Counted from the stretch's first letter, positions 18,310-29,135 are shown. The stretch is 64,000 nt of DNA from Mycoplana azooxidifex (GCF_014196765.1 NZ_JACIEE010000009.1:228318-292317), one strand, 5' to 3'. Translations and numbers: made by a program. Notes: generated by a model from the letters alone, not told the origin.

Positions 18310-19890
18310 TCACGGCTCGCGCAGGGCGGTGTCCAGTCCGCGGACGAGGGGATAGAGGAAATAGGAGATGACGGTGCGGCGGCCGACCTTGACTTCGGCC
18401 GACACGGTCATGCCCGGAAGCAGACGCACGGGTTTTCCGGCATAGTGGAGTTCGGTGTTCGCCAGCGGGATGCGCGCCTTGAAGTAGGGCGTGGGCGGCT
18501 GGCCTGCAGCGGTCTCCTGCTGGCTCGGGCTGAAGGCGTCGCGGCTGACCGTGCGGATGCTGCCGGTGACGGTGCCGTATTTCTGGAACGGATAGGCGTC
18601 GAACTTGACACGGACGTCCTTGTCGACGGTGACCTGCCCGATGTCGCGGGAATTGATCGAGATCTCGGCTTCCAGCGGCGCGTCGAGCGGGACGAGCGTC
18701 ACCATCGGCTCGGCCTCGCGCACGACCGACCCCACCGAACGCTGCGCCATGTCGAGGACGACCGCGTCGGCCGGCGCCCGCATCTCGACCATGTCGCGTC
18801 GGCGCTCCATCTTCTTCAGTTCCTCGGCGGCCGCATCGTGCTGGGTCTTCGTCTCGACCAGTTGCTCCATGGTGGTGCGGCGGAAATCCTCGATGAAGGC
18901 CTGGCGGTCGGCCCTGAGCTTGGCGAGCGCATGGACGGCTTCCGCCGCACGGCCCTGCAACTGCGACAGGTCGGACTCGACGTCGAGCCGCGCGTCGCGC
19001 GCGCCGAGGAAATTGATGCGCGAGCCGCTGTCGGTCCGCCACAGGAGTTCGCGGGCCGCCTCGATCTCGGCCAGGTTCTGCTTGCGGCTGGCGAGAATGT
19101 GCTGCTGGTTCGCGCTGGCGACGAGGGTGGCGTTCTGGCCGGCGATCTGGTGGTCGAAGTTCTGCAACTGCGCGGTATGGAAGGCGAGACGCTGGCCGAA
19201 CAATTGCAATTGCAGCCTCTCGTCGGGAGAGAAGCCGGCAGACTTCGCATAGTCATTGCCGCCGAGCTCCGCCGAAAGCCTGTTCAACTGCGCATCGAGG
19301 GCTGCGAACTTGGCGCGCTGCAGATCCACGTCGGCCTGGCTGAAGGTCGGGTCGAAGGTCGCGAGCACCTGGCCGGCGCGCACCGTATCGCCCTGGGCAA
19401 CGTCGACGGTGCGCACGATCGACGTCTCGATCGGCTGGACGACGATCGTTGGCTTGGTGGTGATCAGCTTGCCGGGCGCGACGACCACCTCGTCGATCTC
19501 AGACAGGCTCGCCCAGGCGATCGCGGCGGCGATCAGCGCGGTGATGCCGTAGAGCGTCAGCCGGGCGATGCGCGGCGGCACGCGCTCCTCCAGTTCCACT
19601 GCGTCGCTCTGGAACTCGGCGATGACCGGCGGCAGCATCCGCTGCACGACGAGGTCGGTGCCAGGCTGTTTGACCGGGACCGGCAGGTTGCTCTTCGCAG
19701 CGGCCCGGTCGTCTCCAGCCGCCTTGCGCTCGCCGGCCTGGACTTTGCTGACCTCGACTTTGCTGGCATCGGCTTCGACTGGCCCGTCTTCATTTGACCT
19801 GTCCACGTCCGGCTTGCCGTCGCTCGGCCTGTCATCCGGGCCGGCGCCGTTCGGGGGGGCGCTCCCCTGGGGTCCGGTTCTCTTTTTCAT
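18310..19890 (-). CDS. Type I secretion membrane fusion protein, HlyD/PrtE family
   Basis: The 526-aa adaptor has a disordered, charged and proline-rich cytoplasmic N-terminus (about 1-100) and one membrane helix at about 120-140 (LTLYGITALIAAAIAWASL). A periplasmic coiled-coil hairpin rich in Leu/Ala/Glu follows, then a C-terminal lipoyl/beta-barrel region ending near a membrane-proximal LREP tail. ATG 19890 overlaps the stop of the ABC exporter gene as ATGA, so it is preferred over the GTG at 19917. It would bridge the inner-membrane ABC exporter to a TolC-type outer membrane channel, which is not encoded in the window. Confidence 0.93.
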   Translation of the reverse strand: MKKRTGPQGSAPPNGAGPDDRPSDGKPDVDRSNEDGPVEADASKVEVSKVQAGERKAAGDDRAAAKSNLPVPVKQPGTDLVVQRMLPPVIAEFQSDAVELEERVPPRIARLTLYGITALIAAAIAWASLSEIDEVVVAPGKLITTKPTIVVQPIETSIVRTVDVAQGDTVRAGQVLATFDPTFSQADVDLQRAKFAALDAQLNRLSAELGGNDYAKSAGFSPDERLQLQLFGQRLAFHTAQLQNFDHQIAGQNATLVASANQQHILASRKQNLAEIEAARELLWRTDSGSRINFLGARDARLDVESDLSQLQGRAAEAVHALAKLRADRQAFIEDFRRTTMEQLVETKTQHDAAAEELKKMERRRDMVEMRAPADAVVLDMAQRSVGSVVREAEPMVTLVPLDAPLEAEISINSRDIGQVTVDKDVRVKFDAYPFQKYGTVTGSIRTVSRDAFSPSQQETAAGQPPTPYFKARIPLANTELHYAGKPVRLLPGMTVSAEVKVGRRTVISYFLYPLVRGLDTALREP

Positions 19891-22031
19891 GCGACCTGCC
19901 TCGTCTGCTGGCTCCACAGGTGCCGGTACGTCATGCAGCGCGAGACGAGCTGGTCGTGGCGGCCGATGTCGGCGACCTTGCCGCGATCGACGACGAGGAT
20001 GGCATCGGCATCGACGAGCGTGGACAGGCGGTGGGAGACGATGATGACGGTGCGGCCCGCGGCGATCCGGCTGAGGTTCTGGCGGACGATGGCCTCGCTG
20101 TCCGGATCCAGCGCGCTGGTCGCCTCGTCGAAGATCAGCAGCTTCGGATTGGTGAGCAGCGCGCGGGCGATGGCGAGGCGCTGTTTCTGGCCGCCCGAAA
20201 GGTTGGAGCCGTTTTCCTCCAGCATGGTCTCGAATCCGCGCGGCAGCCGTTCGATGAATTCCTCGGCGCCCGCCATGTGCGCGACCTCGACGATCTCCTC
20301 GATGGTGGCGTCGGGTCTTGCGGCGGCGATGTTGTCGCGGACGGTGCCGCGGAACAGGAAGTTGTCCTGCAGCACCACGCCGATGCTGGTGCGCAGGTGG
20401 ACCAGGTCGATCTCGCGGCTGTCGTAGCCGTCGATGCGGACGATCCCCTGCTGGTTCTGGTAGAGGCCCTGGATCAGGCGGGTGACGGTCGTCTTGCCGG
20501 AGCCGCTCTTGCCGACGATGCCGAAGACCGAGCCGGCCGGGACGGTGAAGGAGACGGCGTCCAGTGCCGGCGGGCCGTCCGCGCCGTAGCGGAAGGTCAC
20601 GTTGTCGAACTCGATGCGGCCGTGCAACTCCGGCCTCATGCCGCGCCCGCGGCCGTACTGCTCGGGCCGCTGGTTCATGATCTCGCCCAGCATGCGCACC
20701 GACAGCGCGACTTCCTGGTACTCATGCACCATCGTGACAATCTGCACGAGCGGTCCGGAAACCCGGCCGGCGAGCATGTTGAAGGCGACGAGCGCGCCGA
20801 TGGTCATCGCACCGCTGAAGACGTCGAGCGCACCCAGCCCGATGATGGCGACGCTCATCAGCTTTTCCACCAGCCCGATGAGCGACTGGGCGATTGCCGA
20901 GATCTGGTCGACGCGGAAGCGGACGGAGATGGACTGGGCAGAGCTGTCGTCCCAGACCTTGCGCTGGCGGGGCTCCAGCGCCAGCGACTTGACGGTGCGC
21001 ATGCCGTGCACGGTCTCGACCAGCAGCGCCTGGCGCTCGCCCTCGGCCTGGTAGAGCGCCTGCAGGCGACGGTTGAAGGGGCCGACCAGCAGCATGACGA
21101 CGAGGCCGACGAGAGCGGCGAAGGCGAGGACGACGAGGGTCAGCTTGACGCTGTAGAGGAAGAGGATCGGCACGAAGACGAAGAGCGACAGCCCGTCCAG
21201 CAGCGTCAGGAAGAGGCGGCCGGTGAGGAATTCGCGGATGCGCCCCGTCTGCTGCATGTGCTTGACGAGCACGCCGGCCGAGGTCTGCTCGAAGAGGGCC
21301 ACGGGAAGGTTCAGCAGGTGGCCGAAGGTGCGGGTGGCGATCTTGATGTCGATCTTGTTCGTGGCGTAGAGCAGCAGGTATCGCCTGAGGAAGGTGAAGG
21401 CGGCGTCGAAGACGAGCGCGATCGCAATGCCGATCGTCAGCACCGTCAGCGTGGCATAGCTCTGGTGCACCAGCACCTTGTCGATCACGAGCTGGAAGAA
21501 GATCGGGGTCGCAAGCCCCAGCCCGTAAAGCACGAGTGCTGCAAGCGCCACGTCGCGAAAGAGGCTGCGCTGGCGGATGATCTCCGGGATGAACCAGCGA
21601 AAGCCGAACGGCTGATCGACGTCCGACATGCGGTAGTTGCGCTTGACGAGAATGACCGAGCCGCGCCAGGACCGCAGGAAGCGCTCCTTCTCCAGAAGCA
21701 TGAACTCGGGGCGCTCGGCGAGCGGATCGAGGACCCGGATCATCCGGTTGTCGCCCTCGCCGCCGGCGCCGGCGATCAGGATCCAGTTGCCGTTTTCCAG
21801 CTCGGCGATGACGGGAAATGCCTCGCCGAGCGTGAAGAGACCGTCCCAGTCGAGGGTGACGTGGCGCGCCCGCAGTCCCGCATCCTTCGCCATGCGCAGC
21901 ATCTGGCGCCGGGTGACGGGGACATCGCCCACGGCATAGTCGTGCATCAGCCGCTCGGGCGAGAGGTCGACGCCATGATGACGGGCTACCAGCACCAGGC
22001 ACTGCAGGTTCGTATGCGGGTTCGTGGTCAT
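19887..22031 (-). CDS. Type I secretion ABC exporter with C39-like domain (HlyB-type)
   Basis: The 714-aa protein has an N-terminal C39-like domain (about 5-130) without the catalytic cysteine context (TNLQCLVLVARHHG aligns past the usual DCG position). Six membrane helices (about 165-440) follow, then an ATPase domain with Walker A GKSGSGKTT, Q-loop VVLQDNFLF, signature LSGGQKQRLAIARA and Walker B LLIFDEATSALD. Such non-cleaving domains bind unfolded RTX-type substrates. The gene follows the 102-aa protein by 21 bp and overlaps the adaptor. The natural cargo is most simply the large protein encoded first in this operon. Confidence 0.95.
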   Translation of the reverse strand: MTTNPHTNLQCLVLVARHHGVDLSPERLMHDYAVGDVPVTRRQMLRMAKDAGLRARHVTLDWDGLFTLGEAFPVIAELENGNWILIAGAGGEGDNRMIRVLDPLAERPEFMLLEKERFLRSWRGSVILVKRNYRMSDVDQPFGFRWFIPEIIRQRSLFRDVALAALVLYGLGLATPIFFQLVIDKVLVHQSYATLTVLTIGIAIALVFDAAFTFLRRYLLLYATNKIDIKIATRTFGHLLNLPVALFEQTSAGVLVKHMQQTGRIREFLTGRLFLTLLDGLSLFVFVPILFLYSVKLTLVVLAFAALVGLVVMLLVGPFNRRLQALYQAEGERQALLVETVHGMRTVKSLALEPRQRKVWDDSSAQSISVRFRVDQISAIAQSLIGLVEKLMSVAIIGLGALDVFSGAMTIGALVAFNMLAGRVSGPLVQIVTMVHEYQEVALSVRMLGEIMNQRPEQYGRGRGMRPELHGRIEFDNVTFRYGADGPPALDAVSFTVPAGSVFGIVGKSGSGKTTVTRLIQGLYQNQQGIVRIDGYDSREIDLVHLRTSIGVVLQDNFLFRGTVRDNIAAARPDATIEEIVEVAHMAGAEEFIERLPRGFETMLEENGSNLSGGQKQRLAIARALLTNPKLLIFDEATSALDPDSEAIVRQNLSRIAAGRTVIIVSHRLSTLVDADAILVVDRGKVADIGRHDQLVSRCMTYRHLWSQQTRQVA

Positions 22032-22052
22032 GCGCTGCGGCCCCGAACGGGT

Positions 22053-22361
22053 CTAGTTGAAGTTGGGCGATGCGTTCGAGGTCGGCTGTCCCTTCTGCGC
22101 GGCCTCGGCCGCCTGCACGTTCGGCGCGTCGCTGATGCGGCGGACAGCGCCGGCCTCGACCAGCCCGCCCAGTGCCTTCTGCATCAGGTCCACGGCGTTG
22201 GCGAAGGCATCGACGGGCATGACGATGCGCTGGCGGAAGACGGGGACGGGGTTGTTGCTGGCGTCGCGCTCGGTGGCCGAGAGCGACATCAGGTCGATGC
22301 GGACGATGGTGCCGGTGACGGTGATCTCGCCGATGCCGTCGGAATAGAGTTCGCTGGACAT
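22053..22361 (-). CDS. Small conserved-looking protein in the T1SS operon, function unknown
   Basis: The 102-aa protein is preceded by an almost perfect AAGGAGG ribosome site, stronger than its neighbours. The sequence has a beta-rich start (IGEITVTGTIVRIDLMSLSA) and then VFRQRIVMPVDAF-ANAVDLMQKALGGLVEAG, a predicted helix. The last 30 residues are Ala/Asn/Gln rich. It has no signal peptide or membrane segment. It sits between the CobW GTPase and the exporter, so a role as chaperone, assembly or regulatory factor for the secreted protein is reasonable, but I do not recognise a named family. Confidence 0.8.
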   Translation of the reverse strand: MSSELYSDGIGEITVTGTIVRIDLMSLSATERDASNNPVPVFRQRIVMPVDAFANAVDLMQKALGGLVEAGAVRRISDAPNVQAAEAAQKGQPTSNASPNFN

Positions 22362-22392
22362 TTTGGCCTCCTTGGTTGTTGCGTTGCGTCGC

Positions 22393-23613
22393 TCAGGCGA
22401 CATGATCGTGTCCCCAGACGGGGAAGGGGTCGAAGAGCCCGCGCGCGAGGCGTGGGTCGTAGCCGGTGTCCGCGCCGACCAGGCAATCGTCGAGGGATTG
22501 GCGGATGGCGTCTTCGGACATGCCGCTGCCGATGAAGACGATCTCCTGGCGCCGGTCGCCCCAGGCGGAGGTCCAGTGCCGTTGCAGCATCTCCTGGAAC
22601 TGCGCGTGGCGCGGCCAGTGGGCGCGCGGCACGCTTGCCCACCACATCCCCTTCGGCTCGGCGCGGACCTGCGTGCCGGCGATCGACAGGAGGCCGATCC
22701 AGTCCGGGCGGCTGGCGAGCCAGAAGTGCCCCTTTGCGCGCAAGAGGCCGGGCCGCTCCATCGCCAGGAAGGCGTGGAACCGCGCCGGATCGAAGGGACG
22801 CCTTGCGCGATAGACGAAGCTTGCGATGCCGTATTCCTCGGTCTCCGGCACGTGGTCGCCCCAGCCGAAGAGCTCCTTGTGCCAGAACGGGTGCCGTGCG
22901 GATTTGGCCTCGCTGAACAGGCCGGTATCGAGGATCGCTTCCAGCGGGATGCGGCCGTAGTCCGCCTCGACGACGCGGGCATCGGGGTTGAGCGCTGTAA
23001 TGATCCGGTGGATCTCTGCCCGCGTGCCGGCAGCCACCTCGGAGACCTTGTTGACGACGACGACGTCGGCGAACTCGATCTGCTCGACCAGAAGGTCGAC
23101 AAGGGTCCGCGCATCGGCCTCGTCGCGCGCCTCGCCGCGGTCGCGGAGAAAATCGGCGCTCCTGTAGTCGGAGAGCAGGCTTGCGGCGTCGACGACGGTG
23201 ACCATCGTGTCCAACCGCGCCACGTCGCTGAGGGCCTGGCCCGCCTCGTCGCGGAAGGAGAAGGTTGCCGCGACTGGCAAAGGCTCGGCAATGCCGGTCC
23301 CTTCGATCAGCAGGTAGTCGAACCGACCCTCGGCAGCCAGGCGGCGGACCTCCTTCAGCAGGTCGTCGCGCAACGTGCAGCAGATGCAGCCGTTGGTCAG
23401 CTCGACCAGCGTCTCGTCGGTGCGCGACAGGCCGGCACCGTCGCGCACGAGATCGGCGTCGATGTTGACCTCGCTCATGTCGTTGACGATAACGGCGACG
23501 CGGCGACCCTCGCGGTTGCGCAGGGCCTGGTTGAGGATCGTCGTCTTGCCGGCTCCCAGGAACCCCGAAAGAACGGTTACGGGGAGCCGATTGTCGCCAT
23601 TCAAGACCGCCAT
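22393..23613 (-). CDS. CobW/COG0523-family metal-chaperone GTPase
   Basis: The 406-aa protein has a P-loop GFLGAGKTT (about 17-25), the metal-binding CxCC motif (Cys76, Cys78, Cys79 in NGCICC), a G3-like EGTGIAEPL and a VVNKVSE nucleotide-specificity loop. The CobW_C domain contains [12 protein letters not shown] and GMWWASVPR, typical of the ZigA/YeiR branch that delivers zinc or other metals to client proteins. AGGAGG precedes ATG 23613, which is 8 bp after the stop of the secreted protein gene, so the two are co-translated. A metallochaperone in a secretion operon suggests that the secreted protein or a partner needs metal (inference). Confidence 0.92.
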   Translation of the reverse strand: MAVLNGDNRLPVTVLSGFLGAGKTTILNQALRNREGRRVAVIVNDMSEVNIDADLVRDGAGLSRTDETLVELTNGCICCTLRDDLLKEVRRLAAEGRFDYLLIEGTGIAEPLPVAATFSFRDEAGQALSDVARLDTMVTVVDAASLLSDYRSADFLRDRGEARDEADARTLVDLLVEQIEFADVVVVNKVSEVAAGTRAEIHRIITALNPDARVVEADYGRIPLEAILDTGLFSEAKSARHPFWHKELFGWGDHVPETEEYGIASFVYRARRPFDPARFHAFLAMERPGLLRAKGHFWLASRPDWIGLLSIAGTQVRAEPKGMWWASVPRAHWPRHAQFQEMLQRHWTSAWGDRRQEIVFIGSGMSEDAIRQSLDDCLVGADTGYDPRLARGLFDPFPVWGHDHVA

Positions 23614-23621
23614 CGACCTCC

Positions 23622-26600
23622 TCATGCCGCCAACTGCGGCCGGAAGGCCACGTCGACGTAGTAGTTCGTGCTGTTGTAGGAACTCGCCGGCATCACGCCC
23701 GAGGACCCGTAGGAATAGACCCCGTTGCCGCCGCTCAGCGTGGAGGAGAGGGCGCGCAGATTGCCGTTCGAGACCTCGGAGTTGAAGCCTCCGGAGGTCG
23801 CCGAGTAGTTGCCGTTGGTGCTGTAGGAGACGATGTATGTGGAGTTCGCGTCGATCTCCACGTCCGAGGCCAGATCGGCGGTCTGCCACCCGCTCGCCGT
23901 CTCGTTGGTGAAGGTGGCGCTGGTGATCAGGTCGCCGTCCGCGGTCCAGAGGTAACCCGTATGCGGTCCGTTGTTGTTGGCGGCCTTGTAGAAGCGGATG
24001 CCGGTGATCGAACCGGCGACGTCCGCCTGGAACTTCATCCCGAGATTGACCGGGCTGTTGTCGTCGACCGAGACGGTCGTCGGCGTCGCGCTGGCCGAGA
24101 ATACGGTCTGATCAGTGGCCGGCGCGTTGACGTTGAGCGAGACCTGGGCGGACGCAGTGCCGTTCTGCCCGTCCGAGATCGTGTAGCGGAAGCTCGCGGC
24201 GCCCTGGTGGCCGGCGGTCGGCGTGAAGGTGACCGTGTTGGCCTGGCTGTCGAACGAAACCTGGCCGTTGACGGCGTTGGAGACGCCGGTGATCGTGAGC
24301 GGGTCGCCGTCGGCGTCGCTGTCGTTGCCGAGAAGGGCCGAGGCCTGGATCGTGATCGGCGTGCCGGTCTGGGTCTGGTAGCCGGGGTCGTTCACGGCGA
24401 CCGGCGCGGTGTTGGCGGTGTTGCGCTCGTACAGGACGTCGACCCAGTAGTTCGACGAACTCCAGCTCTGGTTGGGGAACTCGTTGCCGGAGCCGTAGGC
24501 GAAGAGGCCGTTGCCGCCGCTCGTGGCGCTCGAGGGCGCGCTGAGGTCGCCGTTCGTCCGGGTCGTGGTGAAGTAGTTCGAGGTTACCGCGTAGCGGCCG
24601 TTCGACTGGTAGCTCGCGACGTAGGTCGTGCCGGCCGCGATGGTGACCGGCTGGGCGAACAGGACCGTCTGCCAGCCGCTCGCGCTCTCGTTGACGAAGG
24701 TGGCCGAGGTGATCAGGTCGCCTGCGGCGGTCCAGAGCGAGCCAGTATGCGTGCCCGTGTCCTGGGCGCTCTTGTAGTAGCGCAGACCGGTGATCTGGCC
24801 GCTCGCGGAGGCAACGAACTTCATGCCGAGCTCGACCGGAGACGTATCCGAACTCGACGTCACCGCCGGGGTGTCGGAGGGCGAGAACAGGCTGGTGGCG
24901 TTCGACTGTGGCGCCACCGTCAGGCTCACGGTCGCCGTATCCGTGCCGCCGCGGCCGTCCGAGACGGTGTAGGAGAAGCTGGCCGCGCCGGTGTATCCCG
25001 CCGTGGGGGTGAAGACGACTGAATTGGTTTGGCTGTTGTAGGCAACGCTGCCGTTCGTCGCGTTCCCGGCGCCGGTGATGACGAGCGTGTCGCCATCCGC
25101 GTCGTCATCGTTGGCCAGCAGCAAGGACGCGCCGATCGAGAGCGCGGTGTTGTAGGTCGCCACGTAGCCATTGTCGTTTGCGGCCACGGGCACCGTGTTC
25201 GCCGTGCTCTGCTTGAAGACGACGTCGACCCAGTAGTTCGAGGCGTTGTAGCTCTGCGTCGGGACCAGCCCGCTGGCCCCGTAGCGGAAGACGCCGTTGC
25301 CGCCGTCCGACGAGGCGGAGGGGGGGGCCGTCAACGGCCCGTTCGTCCGCGGCGAGTTGAAATAGCTGCCGGTGGCGTAATAGGTGCCGTTGCTGCTGTG
25401 ATAGGAGGCCGTATAGGTCTGGCCCGCCGTGATCTGGATCGGGGTCGAGAAGGTGGCGGTCTGCCAGCCGCTGAGCGACTCGTTGGCGAACGTCACCGAG
25501 GCGATCCGGGTCCCGTTCGCGTTGTAGAGCGCGCCGGTATGCGTGCCGGTATCGCCGGAAGCCTTGTAGAAGCGGATGCCGGTAACCTCGCCCGCCGACG
25601 AGGCGACGAATTTCATGCCGAGCTCGACGCCGGTCCCGTCGACATAGACCGGGCCCACTGGCGCAGCGGTCGGCTCGAACAGGGAGACGCCGCTCGGGCC
25701 TTCCTCGACGGTGAGGCTGACGGCGCCCTGGTCGGTGCCGTTGCGCCCGTCAGAAACAGTGTAGGTGAAGCTCGCCGGCCCGAAATAGCCTTGGTTCGGC
25801 TGGAAGACGACGGTGCCGGTCTGCGTGTTGAGGGTGACGGTACCGTTGACGGCGCCGCCCACGGCGGTGATCGTCAGCGGATCGCCATTGGCATCCGTAT
25901 CGTTTGCGACCAGTGCCGCGATCGACAGCGTCAGCATGCCGTTGCGGCCGATGGTGAAGCCGTTGTCGTCCACGGCCACAGGTGCTGCGTTCGTGCCGGG
26001 GTTGAAGAGGACGTCGACCCAATAGTTCCGCCCGTCCGAGACGCTGCCGGGGAAGGTGCCCGGCGTGTTGGTGTAGGAATAGACGCTGGCGTTTTCCCCC
26101 GTCTTGAGGAAACCGTTCTGGTAAGCGGTGTCGAAATAGTCGTAGGTCGAGGAGTAGTAGCCCTTGGTGTGGTAGGAGGCGGTATAGGTCGTGCCGGCGG
26201 TGACCTGGACGGGGCTTGTAAACTTGACCGTCTGCCAGCCGGTGATGGATTCGTTCGTGGATATGCCGGTGGCGATCTGGTTGCCGTTTTCGTCCCAGAG
26301 GCTGACCCGGTGGCTGCCGGTGTTGTAGAAGCCCTTGTAGAAGCGGATGCCCTCGATGGTCCCGTTGGCCGTCGTCTCGAAGCGCAGGCCGACCTCGACG
26401 GCGTCGCGGTCGATGACGGTTTCCTGCGTCGGCTTCGACGCCTGCGTCCACAGGCTGACGGTGCTGGAGGGCAGGTTGACGTTGACCTGCTTGCCGGCTG
26501 ACGGGGTCTCCAGGTTCAGGCTGTCATCGACTGCGCGCGACATGATCGTGTAGGTGCCGCTCGCCTGGACGACCCAGTTGAAGTTCCAGTTCTCGCGGCC

Positions 26601-29135
26601 GGTGGCCTTGAACCAGGTCTCGCCGCCATCGGTGGAAACCTCCACCCCGGCGATGACGCCGCCGCCGAGATCGGCCGCGGTGCCGGTGACGGTGACATGC
26701 TGGCCCTCGATGAAGCTGGCACCGACGACGGGGGTGGTGATCGTCGATGTGGGCCGGAGAGTGTCCGTCGATTCCGATGCCAGGATCAGGCTGGATACCA
26801 GCGTCGTCGGCTGGATGCCCATGTCGGCGAACATGTTGACCATCGCCTGCTGGACGTTTTTGTCGGTCGGCATGGCGGGGCCGGAATGCTGGTCGTTCAA
26901 CGCCCACGACCAGAATACCGTCCCCGAGCTGAAGACGAGAGCGCCGCTCTCGGCGCGGTACATGGTCAGGCTGTGGTTGACCTCGGCGTCGCCGACCGTG
27001 GTGCCGTAGTCGCGCAGGTAGGAGTTCACCGAGACGGTCGACAGCGACATGTTGATCAGGCCGGCGGGCCGGAAGCCGTTCTCGACGTCGGAATTCCACT
27101 CGTAGCCGAGGATGTTCTTCGGCATCGTGTAGGTTTCGCCCGCCTCCAGATCCGCGATATCGGTGTCACGCCAGAAGCGGAGGTTGGAGAAGTCGCTGGA
27201 CACGGTGATCTCGTCGGTCCGGTAGCCGTCGACGGTGAACATCGTGCCGATCAGCGAATTCTCGGGCTCCTGCCCGGGATCGGCATAGCGCGGATCGCGC
27301 CAGGTGCCCGTGCCGGTGTCGCTCGGATCGGTGCTGGTGCCCCAAGTCTCCTTGTAGCAGACCATCGTGCGGTAGGGCGTGCCGTTGCCGTCGATGCTGT
27401 TCTCCCAGCGGATCTTCCAGTACATGTCGTTCCCGCCCCAGAAGGCGAGGTTGACGCCTGAATCGCGAGCCGCCTCGACGGCCGCGCGCTGCTCGGCGGA
27501 CCAGTATTCGTCATGGCCGACCGAGAGGAACGCATCGTGGTTGAGGAGCTGCGCGCCGTTGCGGCTGGAATCGACGCCGGAAATATAGGAGACATCGTAG
27601 CCGTTCTGCTCCAGCCACTGGATGGCGGAGTGCTCGACGCCGAAGATGAAGTCGTGGGTGCCACCGATCGGGCTGGTATTGGTGATGATCGGACGGTTGT
27701 AGCTGACTGCGGAGGCGCGCCCGATCGCAGTCAGGCCGCAGCTGCAGTTGGGCGGCATGTAGCCGATCATGTCGGCGGGATCGACCGGCACTTCGCCGTA
27801 GTAGAGGCTGGCGCCACCCCAGGCATTGTAGGCCTGCCAGGTGGTGTCGGACGTCTGGAAGACGATGTCGCTGGTCGAGCTGTCGTCGCGGACGACGAAG
27901 GGAATGTGGCTCTCGCCCTCGGTGCCGTCCAGGCGCACGAGCTTGGCGATGTAGACGCCGGAAACCGCATCCTCCGGGATGCCCCAGCTTGCGGAGACCG
28001 ACCAGTTGCCGCAGTCGATCAGGCCGAGCGACATGTCGACGATCGGGTGCGGCTGGTCCTGGGCGGTGGTCAGCGTCTTTTCGACGGAGTCCACCAGGCG
28101 GGCGCCGTCGCCGCCGTAGTAGCCCAGGCGATAGATGTCGATGCGATAGTGCGTGGAATCCGTGGCGATCTTGAAGTCCACGGTGCCGCCGACATCCGTG
28201 CTGATTTCGGTGGCAAACCCCTGGATGTTGCCGTCGCCGTCGCCGGAGATACCCCATTCGTCGATGGAGTTGCCCTGCTTCATGTTTTCCAGGGCGATCT
28301 TGTTCGGCACTGCGGCCGCGGCTGCAAGCGTGGCGGCTCCGGGTTCGTCGCTCGGCGCGGCATCCGGCGCCGATCCGGGTGTGGCCGGCGCGAAGGCCTG
28401 CGTATCCGTGGCGGCAGCCGAGGGCGTCATCGTCTGTTCGGCCGGCATCTCCGAGCCGGACGGGCCGACGACCATCTCGGGCGCGATGGTCTCGCTGTCG
28501 CTGCCCTCGAGGGCACTCTCCTGCCCGCCTTGCGTGGTGGGGGAGACGGACTTGATCGACGGGGTGGGACTTCCCGTCCCCTCCGGATTGCCGCCCGTCT
28601 GTCCCGTCGGAACCTTCACGGTCGGCGTGGCGGAGGTCTGCGGGCTCGTTGCGCCGCTGTCGACCGGCGTGTTCGCGGGACCCGCCGCATCCGCCGAGGC
28701 CGAAGCCGGCGCGGCCGCGCCGAACGACGAGATGGGCGGCTTGCCGCGGGCATCCGTTGCGCCGGACTTACTCCCGGTGTCGGGGGATTTCAGGGCGCTC
28801 CAGTCTCCCAGCGGCGCGCTGAAGAGGTAGGACCACAGCGAGACCGGGCCTGCGATGGCCGGCCCGCCCGGCAACGGCGTCGCCGGCGTTCCCGAAGACG
28901 GGTTCAGATCCGATGCGAATGACAGGGCAGATGCGATCGGCTGCAGCATGCGGCCCAGCGCGGGTCCGAAGCCCGCATCGTTGGCCGTCTGCGCCCCGTG
29001 CGAAGCCGGTGTGCCGGCGGAAAGGTCGGTGTTCGCACCGGTAGGGTGTGCTCCATTGGTCGCGCCGACATAGGTTCTTGCCGAACCACCCGATACGCTC
29101 AAGAGGTCATGGTTCTTGATCTGAAACCTGAACAT
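23622..29135 (-). CDS. Large T1SS-linked secreted protein: DMFase-like domain, Ig domains and four DUF4082 repeats
   Basis: About 1837 residues from ATG 29135 (an upstream frame adds 27). Order: a low-complexity Ser/Thr/Pro/Ala/Gly region (about 1-280); an N,N-dimethylformamidase large-subunit-like domain (about 280-780) with [24 protein letters not shown] around Tyr544 and [15 protein letters not shown]; an Ig-like domain (about 790-880); then four DUF4082 modules alternating with three cadherin/VCBS-like Ig modules ([35 protein letters not shown]). There is no signal peptide and no GGxGxDxxx RTX tract. It heads the operon that encodes an HlyB/HlyD exporter, so it is the likely cargo. The enzyme activity of the N-terminal half is not proven; DMFase activity normally needs a small subunit, absent here. 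Confidence 0.85.
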   Translation of the reverse strand: MFRFQIKNHDLLSVSGGSARTYVGATNGAHPTGANTDLSAGTPASHGAQTANDAGFGPALGRMLQPIASALSFASDLNPSSGTPATPLPGGPAIAGPVSLWSYLFSAPLGDWSALKSPDTGSKSGATDARGKPPISSFGAAAPASASADAAGPANTPVDSGATSPQTSATPTVKVPTGQTGGNPEGTGSPTPSIKSVSPTTQGGQESALEGSDSETIAPEMVVGPSGSEMPAEQTMTPSAAATDTQAFAPATPGSAPDAAPSDEPGAATLAAAAAVPNKIALENMKQGNSIDEWGISGDGDGNIQGFATEISTDVGGTVDFKIATDSTHYRIDIYRLGYYGGDGARLVDSVEKTLTTAQDQPHPIVDMSLGLIDCGNWSVSASWGIPEDAVSGVYIAKLVRLDGTEGESHIPFVVRDDSSTSDIVFQTSDTTWQAYNAWGGASLYYGEVPVDPADMIGYMPPNCSCGLTAIGRASAVSYNRPIITNTSPIGGTHDFIFGVEHSAIQWLEQNGYDVSYISGVDSSRNGAQLLNHDAFLSVGHDEYWSAEQRAAVEAARDSGVNLAFWGGNDMYWKIRWENSIDGNGTPYRTMVCYKETWGTSTDPSDTGTGTWRDPRYADPGQEPENSLIGTMFTVDGYRTDEITVSSDFSNLRFWRDTDIADLEAGETYTMPKNILGYEWNSDVENGFRPAGLINMSLSTVSVNSYLRDYGTTVGDAEVNHSLTMYRAESGALVFSSGTVFWSWALNDQHSGPAMPTDKNVQQAMVNMFADMGIQPTTLVSSLILASESTDTLRPTSTITTPVVGASFIEGQHVTVTGTAADLGGGVIAGVEVSTDGGETWFKATGRENWNFNWVVQASGTYTIMSRAVDDSLNLETPSAGKQVNVNLPSSTVSLWTQASKPTQETVIDRDAVEVGLRFETTANGTIEGIRFYKGFYNTGSHRVSLWDENGNQIATGISTNESITGWQTVKFTSPVQVTAGTTYTASYHTKGYYSSTYDYFDTAYQNGFLKTGENASVYSYTNTPGTFPGSVSDGRNYWVDVLFNPGTNAAPVAVDDNGFTIGRNGMLTLSIAALVANDTDANGDPLTITAVGGAVNGTVTLNTQTGTVVFQPNQGYFGPASFTYTVSDGRNGTDQGAVSLTVEEGPSGVSLFEPTAAPVGPVYVDGTGVELGMKFVASSAGEVTGIRFYKASGDTGTHTGALYNANGTRIASVTFANESLSGWQTATFSTPIQITAGQTYTASYHSSNGTYYATGSYFNSPRTNGPLTAPPSASSDGGNGVFRYGASGLVPTQSYNASNYWVDVVFKQSTANTVPVAANDNGYVATYNTALSIGASLLLANDDDADGDTLVITGAGNATNGSVAYNSQTNSVVFTPTAGYTGAASFSYTVSDGRGGTDTATVSLTVAPQSNATSLFSPSDTPAVTSSSDTSPVELGMKFVASASGQITGLRYYKSAQDTGTHTGSLWTAAGDLITSATFVNESASGWQTVLFAQPVTIAAGTTYVASYQSNGRYAVTSNYFTTTRTNGDLSAPSSATSGGNGLFAYGSGNEFPNQSWSSSNYWVDVLYERNTANTAPVAVNDPGYQTQTGTPITIQASALLGNDSDADGDPLTITGVSNAVNGQVSFDSQANTVTFTPTAGHQGAASFRYTISDGQNGTASAQVSLNVNAPATDQTVFSASATPTTVSVDDNSPVNLGMKFQADVAGSITGIRFYKAANNNGPHTGYLWTADGDLITSATFTNETASGWQTADLASDVEIDANSTYIVSYSTNGNYSATSGGFNSEVSNGNLRALSSTLSGGNGVYSYGSSGVMPASSYNSTNYYVDVAFRPQLAA
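23625..26465 (-). repeat. Tandem DUF4082/Ig supermodules inside the secreted protein gene
   Basis: DUF4082 units begin near 26465, 25690, 24890 and 24100 (reading leftwards), giving a period of about 775-800 bp. Each shares GIRFYK, a TGTHTGxLW-like core, SGWQT, TYTASYxS and a closing NYWVDV. The first three are each followed by an Ig unit with a ND-DADGDPL and [16 protein letters not shown] pattern; the fourth ends the protein. The architecture points to internal duplication of a two-domain unit. Confidence 0.85.

Noticed and set aside
19794..22535. 913-codon plus-strand open frame
   Set aside because: It is antisense to the HlyB-type exporter, whose Walker and signature motifs are intact.
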